DNA from: Tetrapyrgos nigripes
Taxonomy: Eukaryota > Basidiomycota > Agaricomycetes > Agaricales > Campanellaceae
Length of the DNA: 64,000 nt
NCBI GenBank assembly: GCA_013368315.1
Contig: JAACJM010000110.1
Span: 62,001 to 126,000, forward strand
Direction: 5' to 3'
Position numbers and translations under genes: made by a program
Shown here: piece after piece, positions 23,420 to 35,947 of the stretch
How the letters are laid out: each line of letters begins with the position of its first letter
How positions within the stretch are numbered: position 1 is the first letter of the stretch
Notes under the pieces: generated by a model
Seen by the model: only the letters and a program-made list of their open reading frames with translations
Databases searched by the model: none
What the model was told of the DNA's origin: nothing

Positions 23420-25085
23420 ATAAGGAAAGAGGTGTACAACATACCAGTCAGTCAAGTCCATCATCCCAAATAAATTACATACTTCAAAACTCTTTCCCAA
23501 ACATTACCCAAGCTCAGCATGATCACCAAATCGAAGACGAAGGAAAACTATAGGCAAGCAAAACAAGAAGGTCAACTCAAGGTCAAAGAAGGAAAGAAGT
23601 GAGTAATCAAAAACATACCTGTAATAACATTCTTACGACACCATCGAAATCGCGATTTTCCTGAAGCCTTTCCTTCTTCCCGTTCCCTTCCTTCCCACTC
23701 CTAGCCCATCCATCTCATCAATCAGTCATTCTATTCCATTAGACAACTTCATCAGGGCGTCAAGAAGATTCTTCTCGGGGACTCGGTTTGCAACTGAAGA
23801 GAAGACTAGTCTTGGTTGCCATGTCGGTTGGGTTGGTGGGTGTCGGTGGGTCCGCGATATGATACAATCCGGATATCATCTCGATCACCACGGTGACGGA
23901 AGAGAACACCGCGATATGACTGAAATCCAGTGTTGTTGTCGTCCTCGGCGGGCTTGAGTATGGTAGAGCTCAGAAGGCGAGGCGAGGGCAAGGCAGATAA
24001 GAACTGCGTCCAAGTGACGCATCAGGATGCAAGCTCGTGCGAGAGGGTGTAGGCCCGGAGGGTTAGGACATTGATACATAGAGACATTGGGAAGACGAAA
24101 AAGTAGAGCCTGAAGGATTTGAGAGAGAGCCTCGGGTTGATGGGGTCAGCGTTTGTGAGGGAAAAGCATATGAAGGGTAGCAAACGACATAGGGACTGGT
24201 CTGAAAGAGGAACAATATATGTATCCAAGCCAAAGAAACCAGAACCGAAAACGATGCGCAGAAAAGAGAAAGAAAAGGAAAAAGAAAAAACAATGAAACA
24301 CGTACCAACTCGGGCCCGAAACGACTCAACTGATATCGGTGTAGGAGGTGAAAATTTCGTCTGTACATGTCCAGCGTCAAAGTCGAGTTCAGCGCTCCTT
24401 TTACGGTACTTTATAGCTCTGTCATCAGTATCGCTAGACGACAGTCGTAGAGAGAGTGTACATACCAGCTTGTATAGTATGTAGAATTCAGCACAAGATG
24501 ATGGTGGTCGAAGAGGAAGACGCGTTGGGCAGCGTAGGGCCCGCGTGTTTATATTATTAGAATCACGACCTGATTGATTGATTGATACACCGCGCCGGAA
24601 AAGGGTTCCGCACAAGTGCGGTCAAGGCACCCAGAAATGATTCCGAAATTCCTCAGAAAACATGTCTGCATTCACTGCAGACAACTTTTGAGTCTGAAGC
24701 CAGGTTGATATGCATTGTAATTACTAGTAACACACAGGATCGGTGGCAGGACAATTTCAAAACATTCTGGCCCTCTTGGAACTTCAATTCAACGTTAGTG
24801 CCAACTGATAAGTCGATAATAAGCAGAGTAGTATGTGCATTGAAATTCTACTAGATACATGATAGAGCCTGAAATCCACCCCGAAATAGACGCGAGAACG
24901 ACGATAAAATATTGGACAAACTATACCTAAACGCAATGATGATGATGATATACCCAGAAAGAAAGAAAGAAAGTTCTTAGTATAAGGCACAACGCCGGCG
25001 CCAAATTTTACTCCTTACATTCATCTACATCTCCTGAGCACGCTCGCATCGCATAGTGCTCCTACGAAAGTCTCCCACAAGGCAA
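23420..25085. other. Gene-free stretch
   Basis: No gene is supported. Long open frames at 24022-24615 (minus) and 24119-24484 (plus) overlap and have biased composition (Phe/Ser or Lys/Glu). A GAAA microsatellite lies at about 24957-24973. Confidence 0.4.
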
Positions 25086-25089
25086 CAGT

Positions 25090-26682
25090 CTATGACCCCT
25101 GTACAGTGATGGTGCTGATGACGTAGACAGTGGTTGGGGAAGGTTGGCCAACCTCAGTTGTGGTGACGGTTTGAGTCTGAGTCTGTGTCTGATCTTGGCC
25201 AGGTTGGTTTATCGTGGTGGCTTGGGTTATCATGGTAACGTCCGTGACAGTGGTCGGGACAGGTTGGCCAGCCTCAGTTGCAGTGACAGTCTGAGTCTGA
25301 GTCTGTGTCTGATCTTGGCCAGATTGGGTTATCGTGGTAACGTCGATTTCAGTCGTAGTGGTTGGCTCAAATTGAGTCATCATGACTAAATATTAATAAT
25401 AGTCAATGAAGGATCCGCAAAAAGGGGTTCTTGAAATTTTACTCACCAGTGCCGGTTGTCCCAGGTTCAGTGGAAGTGGTGACGAAAGTCGTGGCCTCTG
25501 TAGTTGGAGTGGTTTGTGGTTGTAGCGTCGGTTTGAGTGACAGTGGAAATGGTAAGCTCAGTCGTGGTGGTGGGCTCAATTTGGGTCGTCGTGGCGGTTG
25601 TGGTTGTAGCGTCGGTTTGAGTTTGAGTGACAGTGGAAAGGGAAAGTTCAGTCGTGGTGGTGGGCTCGAGCTGAGTTGTAGTCGTCGTGGTAGGCTCAAT
25701 TTGAGTCGTCGTGGCAGTCGTGGTTGTGGCGTCGGTTTGGGTGACAGTGGAAAGGGAAAGTTCAGTCGTGGTGGTGGGCTCAACTTGCGTCGTCGTGGCG
25801 GTTGTGGTTGTAGCGTCGGTTCGAATGACAGTGGAAAGGGAAAGTTCAGTCGTGGTGGTGGGCTCAATTTGAGTCGTCGTGGCGGTTGTGGTTGTAGCGC
25901 CTGTGGTTGTGACGGCGGAGAGCTGAGTTGTAGTCATAGTGTCTGTGGTGGTGACGGTGGAGAGCTGAGTTGTAGCATCTGTCGTGGTGACAGTGGACAA
26001 CTGGGTCTGGGTCGTGACGTCTGTTTCTGTGGTAGTAACTAAAATAAATATTCGTCAGTCATAAAGTCGATGGAAAGAACAAGTTGTACTCACTTGTACC
26101 AGTTGAACCAGGTTGAGTGGTCGTCACAGTGGATCCAGGATCCATTAGCAGTGGTGGTGACTGAACAATAATTGATTAGTTCCAGAGAACCAAAATCAAA
26201 GTAAAGAAAGAAAAAAGGCTTACCACTGGTGCCTGTCTGAGTGATCGTTGAAGTAGGTTGGGTCCTGATCTGGGTAGTGGTCCGGTAGTACTAGTCCGGG
26301 TCGAAGTTTTGGTGACAGTCTCAGAACCTTGCGTAATCGTCACCGTCGAGGCAGGCTGAGTCTGCGTTTGAGTTTTCGTCACTGTCGAGGCAGACTTGGT
26401 GACGGTGGAAGCAGGCTGGGTTTAGGTGATAGTCGTAGAGCCTCGTGTGACTGTCACAGTTGAAGCAGGTTGGGTCTGAGTACTAGTCCTGGTCCGAATC
26501 GATGTTGAAGTTTTGGTGACAGTCGTTGGACTTTGCGTAATCGTCACTGTCGAAGCTGGCTGAGTTTGGGTGATGGTGATGGTGGAAGGCACGGTGACGG
26601 TTGTGTCCCGACGTTCGACACCAGAACGAGGCAGGGCATGTACCACGGAGGTGAAGAGGGCGAGGACGATCCACTTGTTCAT
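25090..26682 (-). pseudogene. Secreted Ser/Thr-rich mucin-like protein, broken
   Basis: It is probably a heavily O-glycosylated cell-wall or surface protein; the exact role is unknown. ATG at 26682 starts a signal peptide (MNKWIVLALFTSVVHA) followed by a dibasic site (ERRDTTV). The rest is repeats of two types: TQPASTVTIT-like near the N-terminus, and TTTATTTQIEPTTTTELS with variants in 25500-25950. GT-AG introns lie near 26105-26165, 26045-26092 and 25385-25445. A TAA at 26422-26424 interrupts a TITQTQPAST repeat exactly where CAA is expected. One-base shifts are needed near 26285 and 25505 to keep the repeat register. The last exon ends VISTITVQGS, with no GPI-type hydrophobic tail. Confidence 0.65.
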
Positions 26683-26724
26683 CTTGACTTTTTCAAGTTG
26701 GCCGGAGAGATGATGAACAAACAC

Positions 26725-27735
26725 TACGTCCTTGAACCGGTTTTATACGACTCCTCCAGGAAGCTCCTGACTTGCATGGAGAAGGTGCCAGCATCACTCT
26801 ACCTCACTTCGGAACCCCGAAGTCGGAACTCTGTAGTGCGGGCATTGAGACTCAACATCTCACCACCGCCCCCGAGAACCTGATGAGCGTAAAGGACAAA
26901 ATGTCTCAGGAAGGTGTTGCCCGCAAAACGTTATGCCTCCCGTCTTGAATCCCTGTCATTTTCTACGTCTTTGTCTGTATCGCCTTCATCGTCTACCCCG
27001 TCTCATCTTGATGGTCTCCCTTCCCAACGTCCCAGTCCCAGTCCTAGTCCCTGTCTTTCGACCTCCCATCCCTCTATTCATCGCCGTTGCCAGTACCACT
27101 AGACTGCCTCAGAGTCGCGTTCACCGCTAATCAGGCAAAAACAGTAATCTTGACCGGCTCCAGGCTCTTCTGCTCTAGGAGCGCGTGCTTGAGCTTGGAC
27201 TTGAGCCGGGTCTCTACTAGGCACCGGGACTGGTAACGTCCCATCATGGTCATGCGTAGCGTATGGTCGTCTGTATTCTGTATCATATTAGGTGATGACA
27301 TAGACGAAAGAAACGAACATTAGTTGTTAGTTGAGGAATGAGAGTTACTGGATAGATCCGCCCAAGGGTGAATGAGCAAGAGGACAAAAAGGATGCATCG
27401 ACAACGGAATTGAGATCGGCCGCAGCGTTGCGCACGTTGGAGCTGGAGAATCGAGATATGCAATGGTTCTTTCATTCTTTACTACGACCAGTCGCTACGT
27501 AGTGGTTGAGGAAGAACCCGGTTGCGGATTATCCGCTATCCGGAAGTTTGAGTCATCACGTCATTGACATACTATCTTCTTGTCCTACATCTTGCTCAGT
27601 GTGCAGGCTCTTGAATGCAACGCCAGCGGTGGATTCTCAAGGACAACTACCCTCAAGACCGTGATTCGCATTACGAGGGCTATTTGGTTTCACTCATATC
27701 GTTGACCTCGTAACTTGGAGCTGTCCCGCTATGGA
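26725..27735. other. Gene-free stretch
   Basis: No gene is seen. Two short related pieces (cgcagcgttgcgc... at about 27418 and cggcagcgttgcagcgg at 27776) suggest a small local duplication. Confidence 0.35.
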
Positions 27736-27879
27736 AACGTCAGGGAAGGTTGAGGATAGCAGATTTGAGATCATCGGCAGCGTTGCAGCGGCCTAGAAAG
27801 TTGAAACAGTCTTGGATTGCACTTTGGAGCTGGAGAGATCGAATGTAAGCAGACTTTTTCCGTTCTTCTTTCATTTTTC

Positions 27880-28980
27880 TAGTTGACTGATTTTCTTTCG
27901 CCGTAGCTACCACCTGGGTACATATTTGTCCACTTGTCACCAACGAAAACAAAGCTGGAATCCCAATTCTATCTCCCATTTCTGTAGGCAACGCATATTG
28001 GTCAAGGTCCAAACCTTTTCTCTCGCTCGACCCTCATCATTGTGATAGGCTATTCTCGCTACCTCCGACAGCAGCAAGGGGGTGTTTTCGTCAGACGGCA
28101 TATTTTCAACCTTTCGTCTTACATCTTACCGTCTTCAAGTTGGGTCACCCAGCGCCATTTACTGCACTATGGTCCAGCTTCTGCCGTCATGTCTGGACCC
28201 AATAGATGCAACGCCCTACAGAAAAGAGAACCATCTGTCAGGTTTGCTTTCTCGCCTCGGGATCATCGGTATATATATCTCGTTGGCTACATATGTCTTC
28301 GGTAACTTTCCCTGAGACTCGAGTGCGCAGAAGGACTGGTCTGATGCTAAAGACAAGGTACTCCAGTGAAGGGAATGAAAACGGCCACGTAGCCTGCTAT
28401 TCTGTCTGCTGGATTGGCCTGTTGGTATAGTAAGGAGATATTGAAGCGGTGCTGCGGCGAGAGAGTGCTTCGTCTCAAAGCATGCTTTCGGCTGCGCGAG
28501 GTAATGGGACCCATGGAGACGAAGTGGCCAGGAAGAATACGTCTGACAGGTTCGTCACTGAGCTAGTTCTTACTGCACGTCACATTCTTACTTTTATCAG
28601 GTAAATCCCTCGCCGTTTTGCATCGTAAAAATCCAGGTTGGACGCCAGTCTCGTGACGCTGCGCCGTGCCATACTCTCCGTTATCCCGTCTCGTCCCATG
28701 AGTCCACTACTCGACAACTTTCTACAGGTGACTTTACCTGCCAGTGCTTTTTAGGCGTTCGCTCAATGGATTTACCGATTTTCAACAACATTGGGTTTGG
28801 CATGTTCTTTCAGCGATAATTTACCCCGATTTATGTTGCAACTCCACGCTGGTCTTCCTGCCATCCTACTCAAGAACCTAAAGCGAGATGCCGAGACCTA
28901 CTGAAGCAAACCAATATGTAGCAGACTCGTGCTAATGCAAGCATGACGGTACCGGTGCGTCAAACACCTCTCGCTCCGGC
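27880..28980 (+). repeat. Segmental duplication SD, copy 1
   Basis: Blocks of this region match 32447-34390 in order and orientation: tttcgccgtagctaccacct, attctcgctacctccgacag, ctcgcctcgggatcatcgg, gtgcttcgtctcaaagcatg and gcatgacggtaccggtgcgt. Copy 2 carries extra sequence at about 32570-32960 and 33140-33640 and continues into an epoxide hydrolase gene, whereas copy 1 stops at about 28980 without one. Coding-like frames (for example ACFRLREVMGP in 28460-28510) are shared, but the product is not recognised. Confidence 0.75.
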
Positions 28981-29597
28981 GTTTATTTTCGCCCATTCAG
29001 ACTGGCATCGTTTCACCTTCGACCCCACCATGGCCTTGCCATTTCGCTTTTCTAGACAATGTAACGGTTGAACAAAGTGAGGAGGGCAGATTTGGAGGGG
29101 GATTTGGAGTGTGGGGGGATAGGGATCGGATATTAGTATATGTGAGTACTCCGTGTCTTTTCGTTTATTTACTTTTTTGTGTTTACTTTGGTAATCGTAC
29201 TTCGCGTTCATTTCTTTGCTCTTTTTATCCTTTATCCAGGTCCCAACGCTGGCGCCAATACGCTTGACGTCTACGCCGACCCCATCCTCTCACTCGATAC
29301 AGGCCTCCATATACCGCCTCTCCCTGGTGCCAAAACTGTCCCAAACGTTCTCTGCTGGTTTAGTCAGCCACTCAGTTGGCAGTATTTCCTTCCCCTCTTC
29401 GTCCACGCAAATTTTCAGTATCAAACAGCAGAAGCGATGGAGAAAGGGTTATTCTGTCCTGACTGAAACAGATGTCCAAGGGTCGGTAGTGTCTTAGGCC
29501 GCATTTGTTGACGAAGGACGGAACGAGTGTTGAGAGTCTGCGCACAAAACTGGTCAGAAGCCTCTAATCGTAAACGCAGGTCAATTGACGATTACCG
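28981..29597. other. No clear gene
   Basis: An open stretch at 29230-29497 reads like protein in two frames, but no domain or complete splice structure is visible. It follows the point where segmental duplication copy 1 ends. Confidence 0.3.
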
Positions 29598-30666
29598 TCA
29601 TGAGTGTGTTTCTGTCGGAAATGAAGAGATTGTCGCCATAATAATCATTATTGTGATAGATTGAGGACCTACGTGTACAATCGGGCTATGGGTAATGCAA
29701 ATATCAACTGCAGGTTTGTCCTGGGACAGGTGGCCTACAATGAGTTGGGTGAGCCCCAGGCCTTGGTTTCGTGAAATCAATTAATGACACTGACCAGAAA
29801 AACCGGACCACAAATGGCAAAGCCGGTCACAGGCAATGCAGTTTTTACTGATGTGCGAATGATCTTGGAAATGACAGAGTCGCTGGCTGATTGATGATTA
29901 TTTCATTTTTAGCATCACGGCGCCACCGGTACAGTCTTCAGCTAGAGGATCTCAACCCTGAACAAATACTCGCCTTTCATCCCGGTCCTGCTCTTCCACA
30001 GATAATACGAGAGCACCACCGTGATAGACACATCGCAAGCTATGGTGATAGCTGCCCAGCTGTTTGCAACAGGGATCCGTCTAGCATTGTCTTCTACATG
30101 CGGTTCGAGCAATGCGCCGATACTCGTTACAAAACCTAATCCCCCTTGAGCAAGGGAAATAGTACAGATGACGACGAAGAGGACGAATGATTTGGAGAAA
30201 ACACGAATACGCCAGGCGAGGAAGAATTGTACTGGAACGGAAATGCTAGTGGCAGACGCGTACAGTGCTGAGTTGGCTTTTATACATGAATTGTCAGTGT
30301 CTGGAGTACTCACAGCGTGATTGAGATAGGTATCGTGTTGTACTGCCAAGGAGTCGAAAGGAGATCAAATTTGTTCCCGAAACTGTGTACGGCGTAGTGC
30401 CACAGCAAGTACGAAGATGTACAAGAAGAGAACGTGTCGACCACGGCGACCCATATGACAAGGCTGCTGCAGGATGACTTTGAGCCGTTTAATCGAATGG
30501 CACAAACTTGGAGAACGCACGTAATGATAGGTCCATCTTTGATTTCGGATTCGTAGTACTCGAAGAACTGGACCATACAGATCCCAGCGAGAAGAGCGTT
30601 GACCAAAGTAGAAACCACCACAGGCCCGAGAATAAGGCCGATATTGATGGGAGGAATTTCTCCCAT
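29598..30666 (-). CDS. DUF6534-type seven-transmembrane protein
   Basis: This is a membrane protein of a large mushroom family with unknown function, possibly receptor-like. Start MGEIPPINIGLILGPV is at 30666. Exons are 30666-30521, 30245-upstream part 30466-30314, then 30245-29974, about 29886-29800, and a last exon ending at 29598. Introns 30520-30467 (GTGCGT...GCAG) and 30313-30246 (GTGAGT...CTAG) preserve phase. Hydrophobic segments are visible, such as GLILGPVVVSTLVNALLAGI, VQFFLAWRIRVFSKS (the family's FFAWRI-like motif) and AAITIACDVSITVVLSYYLW. The third intron appears to use a GC donor (GCGAGT at 29973), joining GMK to ASDSVISKIIR. The C-terminal part is less certain, and its hydrophobic tail (SITIMIIMATI) is shorter than usual. 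Confidence 0.65.
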
Positions 30667-31255
30667 GTATGGAGGGGACTCGAGCAAGTTGAAGGGCGAC
30701 TCAGAGGTTTCTAGGTTTTAAATCGAGGCCGAATATTCCAATCGCGATTCATTGAGCGGCGGCCGGGTACGTTTCGGGCTAGATTGCTCCACTGTCCCTA
30801 TGGCGCTCTCACCCGATACATACTATGCTTTAGCTACGTTCTACGTCTGGGATCAACCAGGGATGTATTAGCCCATCAGGAATGGAAATCAAGCTCCGAA
30901 GATGCTGGCATGAAAGCCTGAGTATACTCCATCTTCTAGTATGCTCGTTCAAATATTCATCCCCTTTCTCTCCTCATTAATTTCACAGGATTTCACTGTA
31001 CAGTGTCTCGCAAGCAGAAATGTCCTTGCTGGAGGAGTGTATCACCGGACCAAGGACTGAAACACCAAGGAGCTGCGGGTGGCGTGTACTACTACTCTCA
31101 TGTCATCCTTTGGCGTAAAACGTCCAGCTCCGCTCAGGAACAAAGGAAGTACATAGGTGCTTTGGTTTTGCCATGACAGTCCACATCACTGCATAATCAT
31201 CACCGACCTCATATAAAAACAAACAAACTTTTCGTATCCTCAAATCTCTGTCCCC
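30667..31255. other. Gene-free stretch
   Basis: This is the upstream region of the seven-TM gene. No other feature is seen. Confidence 0.35.
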
Positions 31256-31439
31256 CACGAGTTCTTACTACGACCTGACTTTCACTTCCAAGGATGGAGG
31301 CAAGACGTTCACAAGGAATCTGTACGGATTGGAGGGGATGATCACCACCATGGCGCGCGTGTTTTCTTTTGTCCCTCGCTACCTCGCTATCTGATCATAT
31401 ATACGCGACATAGTCGAAAGGTTGACCGGTATGAGTCCG

Positions 31440-31752
31440 GGGAAGGAGAATACTTACGCCTCTGGTATCGGAAACGCCGAATCCGTCTCAAAAGAGTCTC
31501 GAGAAGAAGCGGTGGAAGCTTCCTGGAGATGTCTTCGCAGAACCGTTCCCATTATCGCTTTGAAGACTTTTTGCTTTACCGAGTCAGGAGAACCATCACT
31601 ACTTTAAGTATGCGGTTCCGAGAAGCATGGAGGAGGTGAAGGAAAGAGTTTGCGAGACTATGACAAACAATACTAACCTTGAACTGACACACCAATTGGA
31701 GGAGGAGGAGGAAGAGGAGGAGTCTATTACCCGGGCTGGGACCAAGAGCTGA
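31440..31752 (+). pseudogene. Coding remnant, unknown family
   Basis: One frame reads SLEKKRWKLPGDVFAEPFP, then meets TGA near 31557. It continues in the same frame as LFALPSQENHHYFKYAVPRS and a Glu-rich run, to a stop at 31750-31752. Replacing the TGA by CGA would give one open frame. An upstream open stretch at 31260-31400 (KDGGKTFTRNLYGLEG) may be an earlier exon. I do not recognise the family, and the glutamate run alone could be chance. Confidence 0.3.
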
Positions 31753-31759
31753 TACGCCG

Positions 31760-32440
31760 GGGGTCCGGGAAGCATCTTAATGTAGGTCTATGTACATCAT
31801 TGTTCCCGGGATGATAGAAACCAAGACGAGCTGGCGGTTCACAGGTCCGTCGTAGATCTTACCCAATTCCTACCATCGCTGCGGATACAGGCATGTACAC
31901 TATTGGTACCGTACGCCTTAACTATACGAAAGACGGATGAACTACATACATGAATTACGGAAGGGATTAACGTCTATAGAGCGTTGGAAATTTTACTCGC
32001 CGCAGGTGAAGGTTGGAATGTATCGAAGCGATTACTCGTCTAAGACCAATAGCCGTCGTCAAATTCCTTCGCTTGATCACGAGAAAGCTCTTGAGCCAGC
32101 TGCAGTCATATTGGGAGAGTGGCCTCTTAAGACTGGAAAGTTACAGCTGTTTCAGAAATTTACGGAAAACACATTTTTTGTTTTCATCCTGATCGGTGTC
32201 AGATCAGGCATCCCCGAAGCAAGCCCGAAGGCTTCTTAAAGGCAAATGACGTAGGGGCTCCACCAAAACGATTTTCGATTTTTCCGCGTCTTTTTGAAAA
32301 CAGCTGTAACTGAATCATTCGAAAGAATGGCGCTCCCACCTCCTGTTGTCCAACTGTATATATTCGTTACAGAAGTCTCCAATCCCGATCCACTTACAGG
32401 CGAGAAGGCTACCGCTCCATCCCTCTCCTTCCTCCTCCAC
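31760..32440. other. No clear gene
   Basis: A 100-codon frame at 31937-32239 has ordinary composition but no motif or splice context. Nothing else is seen. Confidence 0.3.
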
Positions 32441-32446
32441 CACTCC

Positions 32447-34390
32447 AGTTGACTTTCTTTCTTTCGCCGTAGCTACCACCTGGGCGCATCATCACATATC
32501 CGTCCACTTGTCACCAACGAAAACAAAGGCAACGACGGCACTGTCCCAATTCTGCAGGCAACGCTGTACGGGCTGTCCAGTGACCACTCTCTCGTAGAGG
32601 AAATAAATGACAATGACTTTGATACTAGAATGATAGCATAGAGGAAACAAAACCCTACATACATGTGAGTCATGAGCATATATAAGTACAAGCGTGGCGG
32701 CCGTCGCTTCGCTCCGGCTTCCTGATAGCTGGGAAGGCGGCAGAGGAAGAGGGGCCAGGCAAACAACTGCAAATACTCTTAAAAGGGAAATCATTTCCTA
32801 AAAAGGGTATATGAAAAAGCGCCAAAGTTTATAAAGTGTTTGAAGAAAAGACAAAGGAAGTAAATGATATCATAAGAATGCCTTGAGGCATACTATCTTG
32901 CTTTGTCCACCGCTAGACGCCGACCTACCCATACTGATACCACGCATAGTCAACCCCAGAACGCATCCAAACCCTTTCCTCTCACTCAGCCCTCGTCATT
33001 GCGACATGCTATTCTCGCTACCTCCGACAGCAGCAAGGAGGTGTTTTCAACATTCCGTCTTACATCTTGCCGTCTTCAAGTGGGGTCACCCGGCGCCATT
33101 TACTGCATGTCTGGACCCAATAGACGCAACACCCTACAGGTTCTAGAAAAGCCATCCTGTCCACGAACATATCTTACAATCACCAGAACCAACGACTCTG
33201 GACTCCGAAATCTTGTCATTTTCCACACAAGCTGTGTTCTGTGTCCGAGCCGAGGGCAGCACTTAGTTTTCAGCGAGATTCTAGTAGGGAGAAGGACTTG
33301 GAAAGGTTTGGTTTGGTGGTTTGTACGAAGCACCCGGTCGTGACGAGGGCGTCTCCCAGCTAGTCGCATCTGGGATGGATGCCCGGCGTGTTTGAAGTGG
33401 GCATGGGAAGGGTGGGCTGGATGCGTGTTGCACACTCCTACCAGCAGAAGTCAACTTCAAGGCACTGGTTGACATTTCTAGAGGCAGTAGTCAGAGGGAA
33501 GTCGGATGCGTATCATGGTGCGTCCTTTGGTTTGCTCTCGCCCACATAGTATCTCATCATTTCTTAACTTCCGTCATGCTACATTGCCGCCTTCTTATAT
33601 CGACATCCTAGACATCCCCAGCAGGAATCAAGAACCCTCTGCTCTGCTTTCTCGCCTCGGGATCATCGGTATATACATCTCGTTGGCTACCTACGGCTTC
33701 AGTGATTTTCCCCGAGACTCGAGTGTGCAGATGCTAAAGACAAGGTGCTTCTGAAGTGAAGGAATGAAAACGATCGCGTAGCCTGCTATGATTCTGTCTC
33801 CTGGCTTGGTCTGTTGGTATAGTAAGGAGATATTGAAGCGGTACTGCGGCGAGAGAGTGCTTCGTCTCAAAGCATGCTTTCGGCTGCGCGAGGTAATGGG
33901 ACCCAGGGAGACGAAGTGACCAAGAAGAATACGTTTGACGGGTTCGTCACTGAGCTAGCTCTTACTGCACGTCACATTCTTACTTTTATCAGGTAGATTC
34001 CTCGCCGTCTTGCATCGTAAAAATCCAGGTTGGACGAAGAATGCTCCAGTCTCTAATGACACTACGCCGTGCCAAACTCTCCGTCATCTCGCCGCGTACC
34101 ATGAGTCCACTACTCGACAGCTTTCTACAGGCGACTTTACCTGCCAGTGCCCGTTAGGCGTTCGCTCAGTGGATTTACCGACTTTCAATAACATTGGGCT
34201 TGGCATGTTCTGTCAGCGATAGTTTACCCCCGATTTATGTTGCAACTCCACGCTGGTCCTCATACCATCCTGTTCAAGAACCCAAAGCATGATGCCGAGA
34301 CCTGCTGAAGCTAATAGTAGACTCGTGCTAATGCAAGCATGACGGTACCGGTGCGTCAAATACCTCTCGCTCCATGCTTCAAATTATGAC
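32447..34390 (+). repeat. Segmental duplication SD, copy 2
   Basis: This is the counterpart of 27880-28980, enlarged by two stretches that copy 1 lacks. It ends at the promoter region of epoxide hydrolase copy 3. A plus-strand frame at 34010-34222 ends FNNIGLGMFCQR and is broken by indels in copy 1. Confidence 0.75.
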
Positions 34391-34539
34391 TCGACTCTAC
34401 TAGAAGTTAATGTTAACCATCAGCCAAGCATGAGACTGGATTCTTTGAGATTTTCCATGCCGGTCCAAGCTGCTTGATAATACGAGCATTTCTTGTGGAT
34501 GACAGAGCAGTAGTATGTAATAGTGCAAACCTAGCACAG

Positions 34540-34546
34540 TATAAAA
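34540..34546 (+). promoter_or_regulatory. TATA box of epoxide hydrolase copy 3
   Basis: TATAAAA lies 48 bp upstream of the ATG, the same spacing as in the other two copies. Confidence 0.8.
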
Positions 34547-34587
34547 GGTGAGTCTCAAAGCAGAATACGCAACCTACATACTCAAGT

Positions 34588-35947
34588 ATGCTCTTCCAGG
34601 TCTTATCCTCTCTGCTCCTCGCCTTGACTGCGAGTGCATCCTCAGCACTCCTTCCCCGAGTCGACGCCCCTGCGCCGTTCAACTCGTCCTTGTTCAAGGA
34701 TCTCAATGTATCTAGAGGCCTGAATTACCACTATTACGCAGTCCCAGCGGATACCGGAAAACTCACCCTCCTCTTTCTGCATGGTTTCCCTTCCACTTCT
34801 TATGACTGGCGTCACCAGGTACCCTTTTTCCAAGATAAAGGCTACGGTCTCCTCGTACCCGATATGTTGGGTTATGGAGGCACCGCGAAACCGTTGGACC
34901 CTCAGCTTTACGTTTCCAGTCTGGTTACGAGGGATATTATCGATATTTTGGATGCTGAGGGTATCGAGCAGGTAGTTGTGATCGGCCATGATTGGTGAGT
35001 TTTCTTGAAGCACTGTTACCTGAGCTCATTACTGATGATAGTTGGGTTACTCTCGCATTGACAGGGGCTCAAAGACTGTCAGTCGTCTTGCGAATTATTT
35101 CCCGGAGCGGTTCCATTCCTGCGCATTCCTGTCTGTGGGATACATGACTCCTGCCTTGTTCGCAACCCCATTTGAAGAGAGGATCAACCTGGTGAGCAAT
35201 TGGTTATATAACCTTCTCAGTGGCTCTCCTTGCATTGACACCCATGTGTTTAGAGCAAGGCAGTACTCGGCTACGACAACTTTGGATACTGGGATTTCTT
35301 TTCCTCTGAAGGGGCAGACCAAATCATTCTGGATCATCTGGATTCATTTTGGGACATTGCCTACGCGAACGACACTACAACGACGATTACGGACTGGTCT
35401 CCATTGGGAGCTTTGGAGGCGTTTATTACCAACGATACCAAGGTTGTGACAGTAGACTATGTTACACCCGAGGTGAGTTTTCAATGTAATGGTTCCGCTT
35501 ACTAGTACTGACTGCGACTGCGACTGCGACTTCTACTTCCACGTAGGAACGAGCTATTCAAATGGAAGCCATCCGCCAAGGTGGTTTAGCCGCTCCTCTT
35601 AATTGGTACAAGATTGCGCGTGGTACTCTTGAAGGGCAGGACGATAAAGGTACGAATTCCTCTGTAATTCCTCTGTTACAATGACATGAAGATGGTAATC
35701 CTTCTTTGTAGGTATTCCCCAAGAAAACGCACTCATTCACAAACCAATTTTCTTTGGTGCTGCCTTGCGAGACTACGGTACAGTCAGTGCTCCAATCTTT
35801 TTGGCAGGAGCTCTTGTGGCGAGTGACACTGACAGCTCCGTGACTATCCGCGAGTATAATTCGGATCACTGGGTCCAGATGGCACTCCCAGACGAGTTCA
35901 ACGGTGATCTACTCGAGTGGATTGAGAGTTTAGGTTTGGATGCGTGA
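34588..35947 (+). CDS. Secreted epoxide hydrolase-like, copy 3, intact
   Basis: This is a predicted extracellular epoxide hydrolase of the alpha/beta hydrolase fold, converting epoxides to vicinal diols. Exons 34588-34994, 35065-35191, 35254-35472, 35547-35649 and 35712-35947 total 1092 nt, giving 363 residues with perfect phase at every GT-AG junction. The signal peptide is residues 1 to about 19. HGFP is at 65-68, the nucleophile Asp in GHDWGS is D135, with W136 split by intron 1. NWYK is the likely lid tyrosine, and DHWVQ near the end holds the catalytic His (H338). It is the only copy of three without an indel. Compared with copies 1 and 2 it has extra residues (DTD) before SSVTIREYN, and it is clearly more diverged from them than they are from each other. 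The natural substrate is unknown. Confidence 0.9.

Noticed and set aside
24022..24615. 197-codon minus-strand frame rich in Phe and Ser
   Set aside because: Driven by a GAAAAA-rich stretch on the other strand; no membrane protein pattern or start context.
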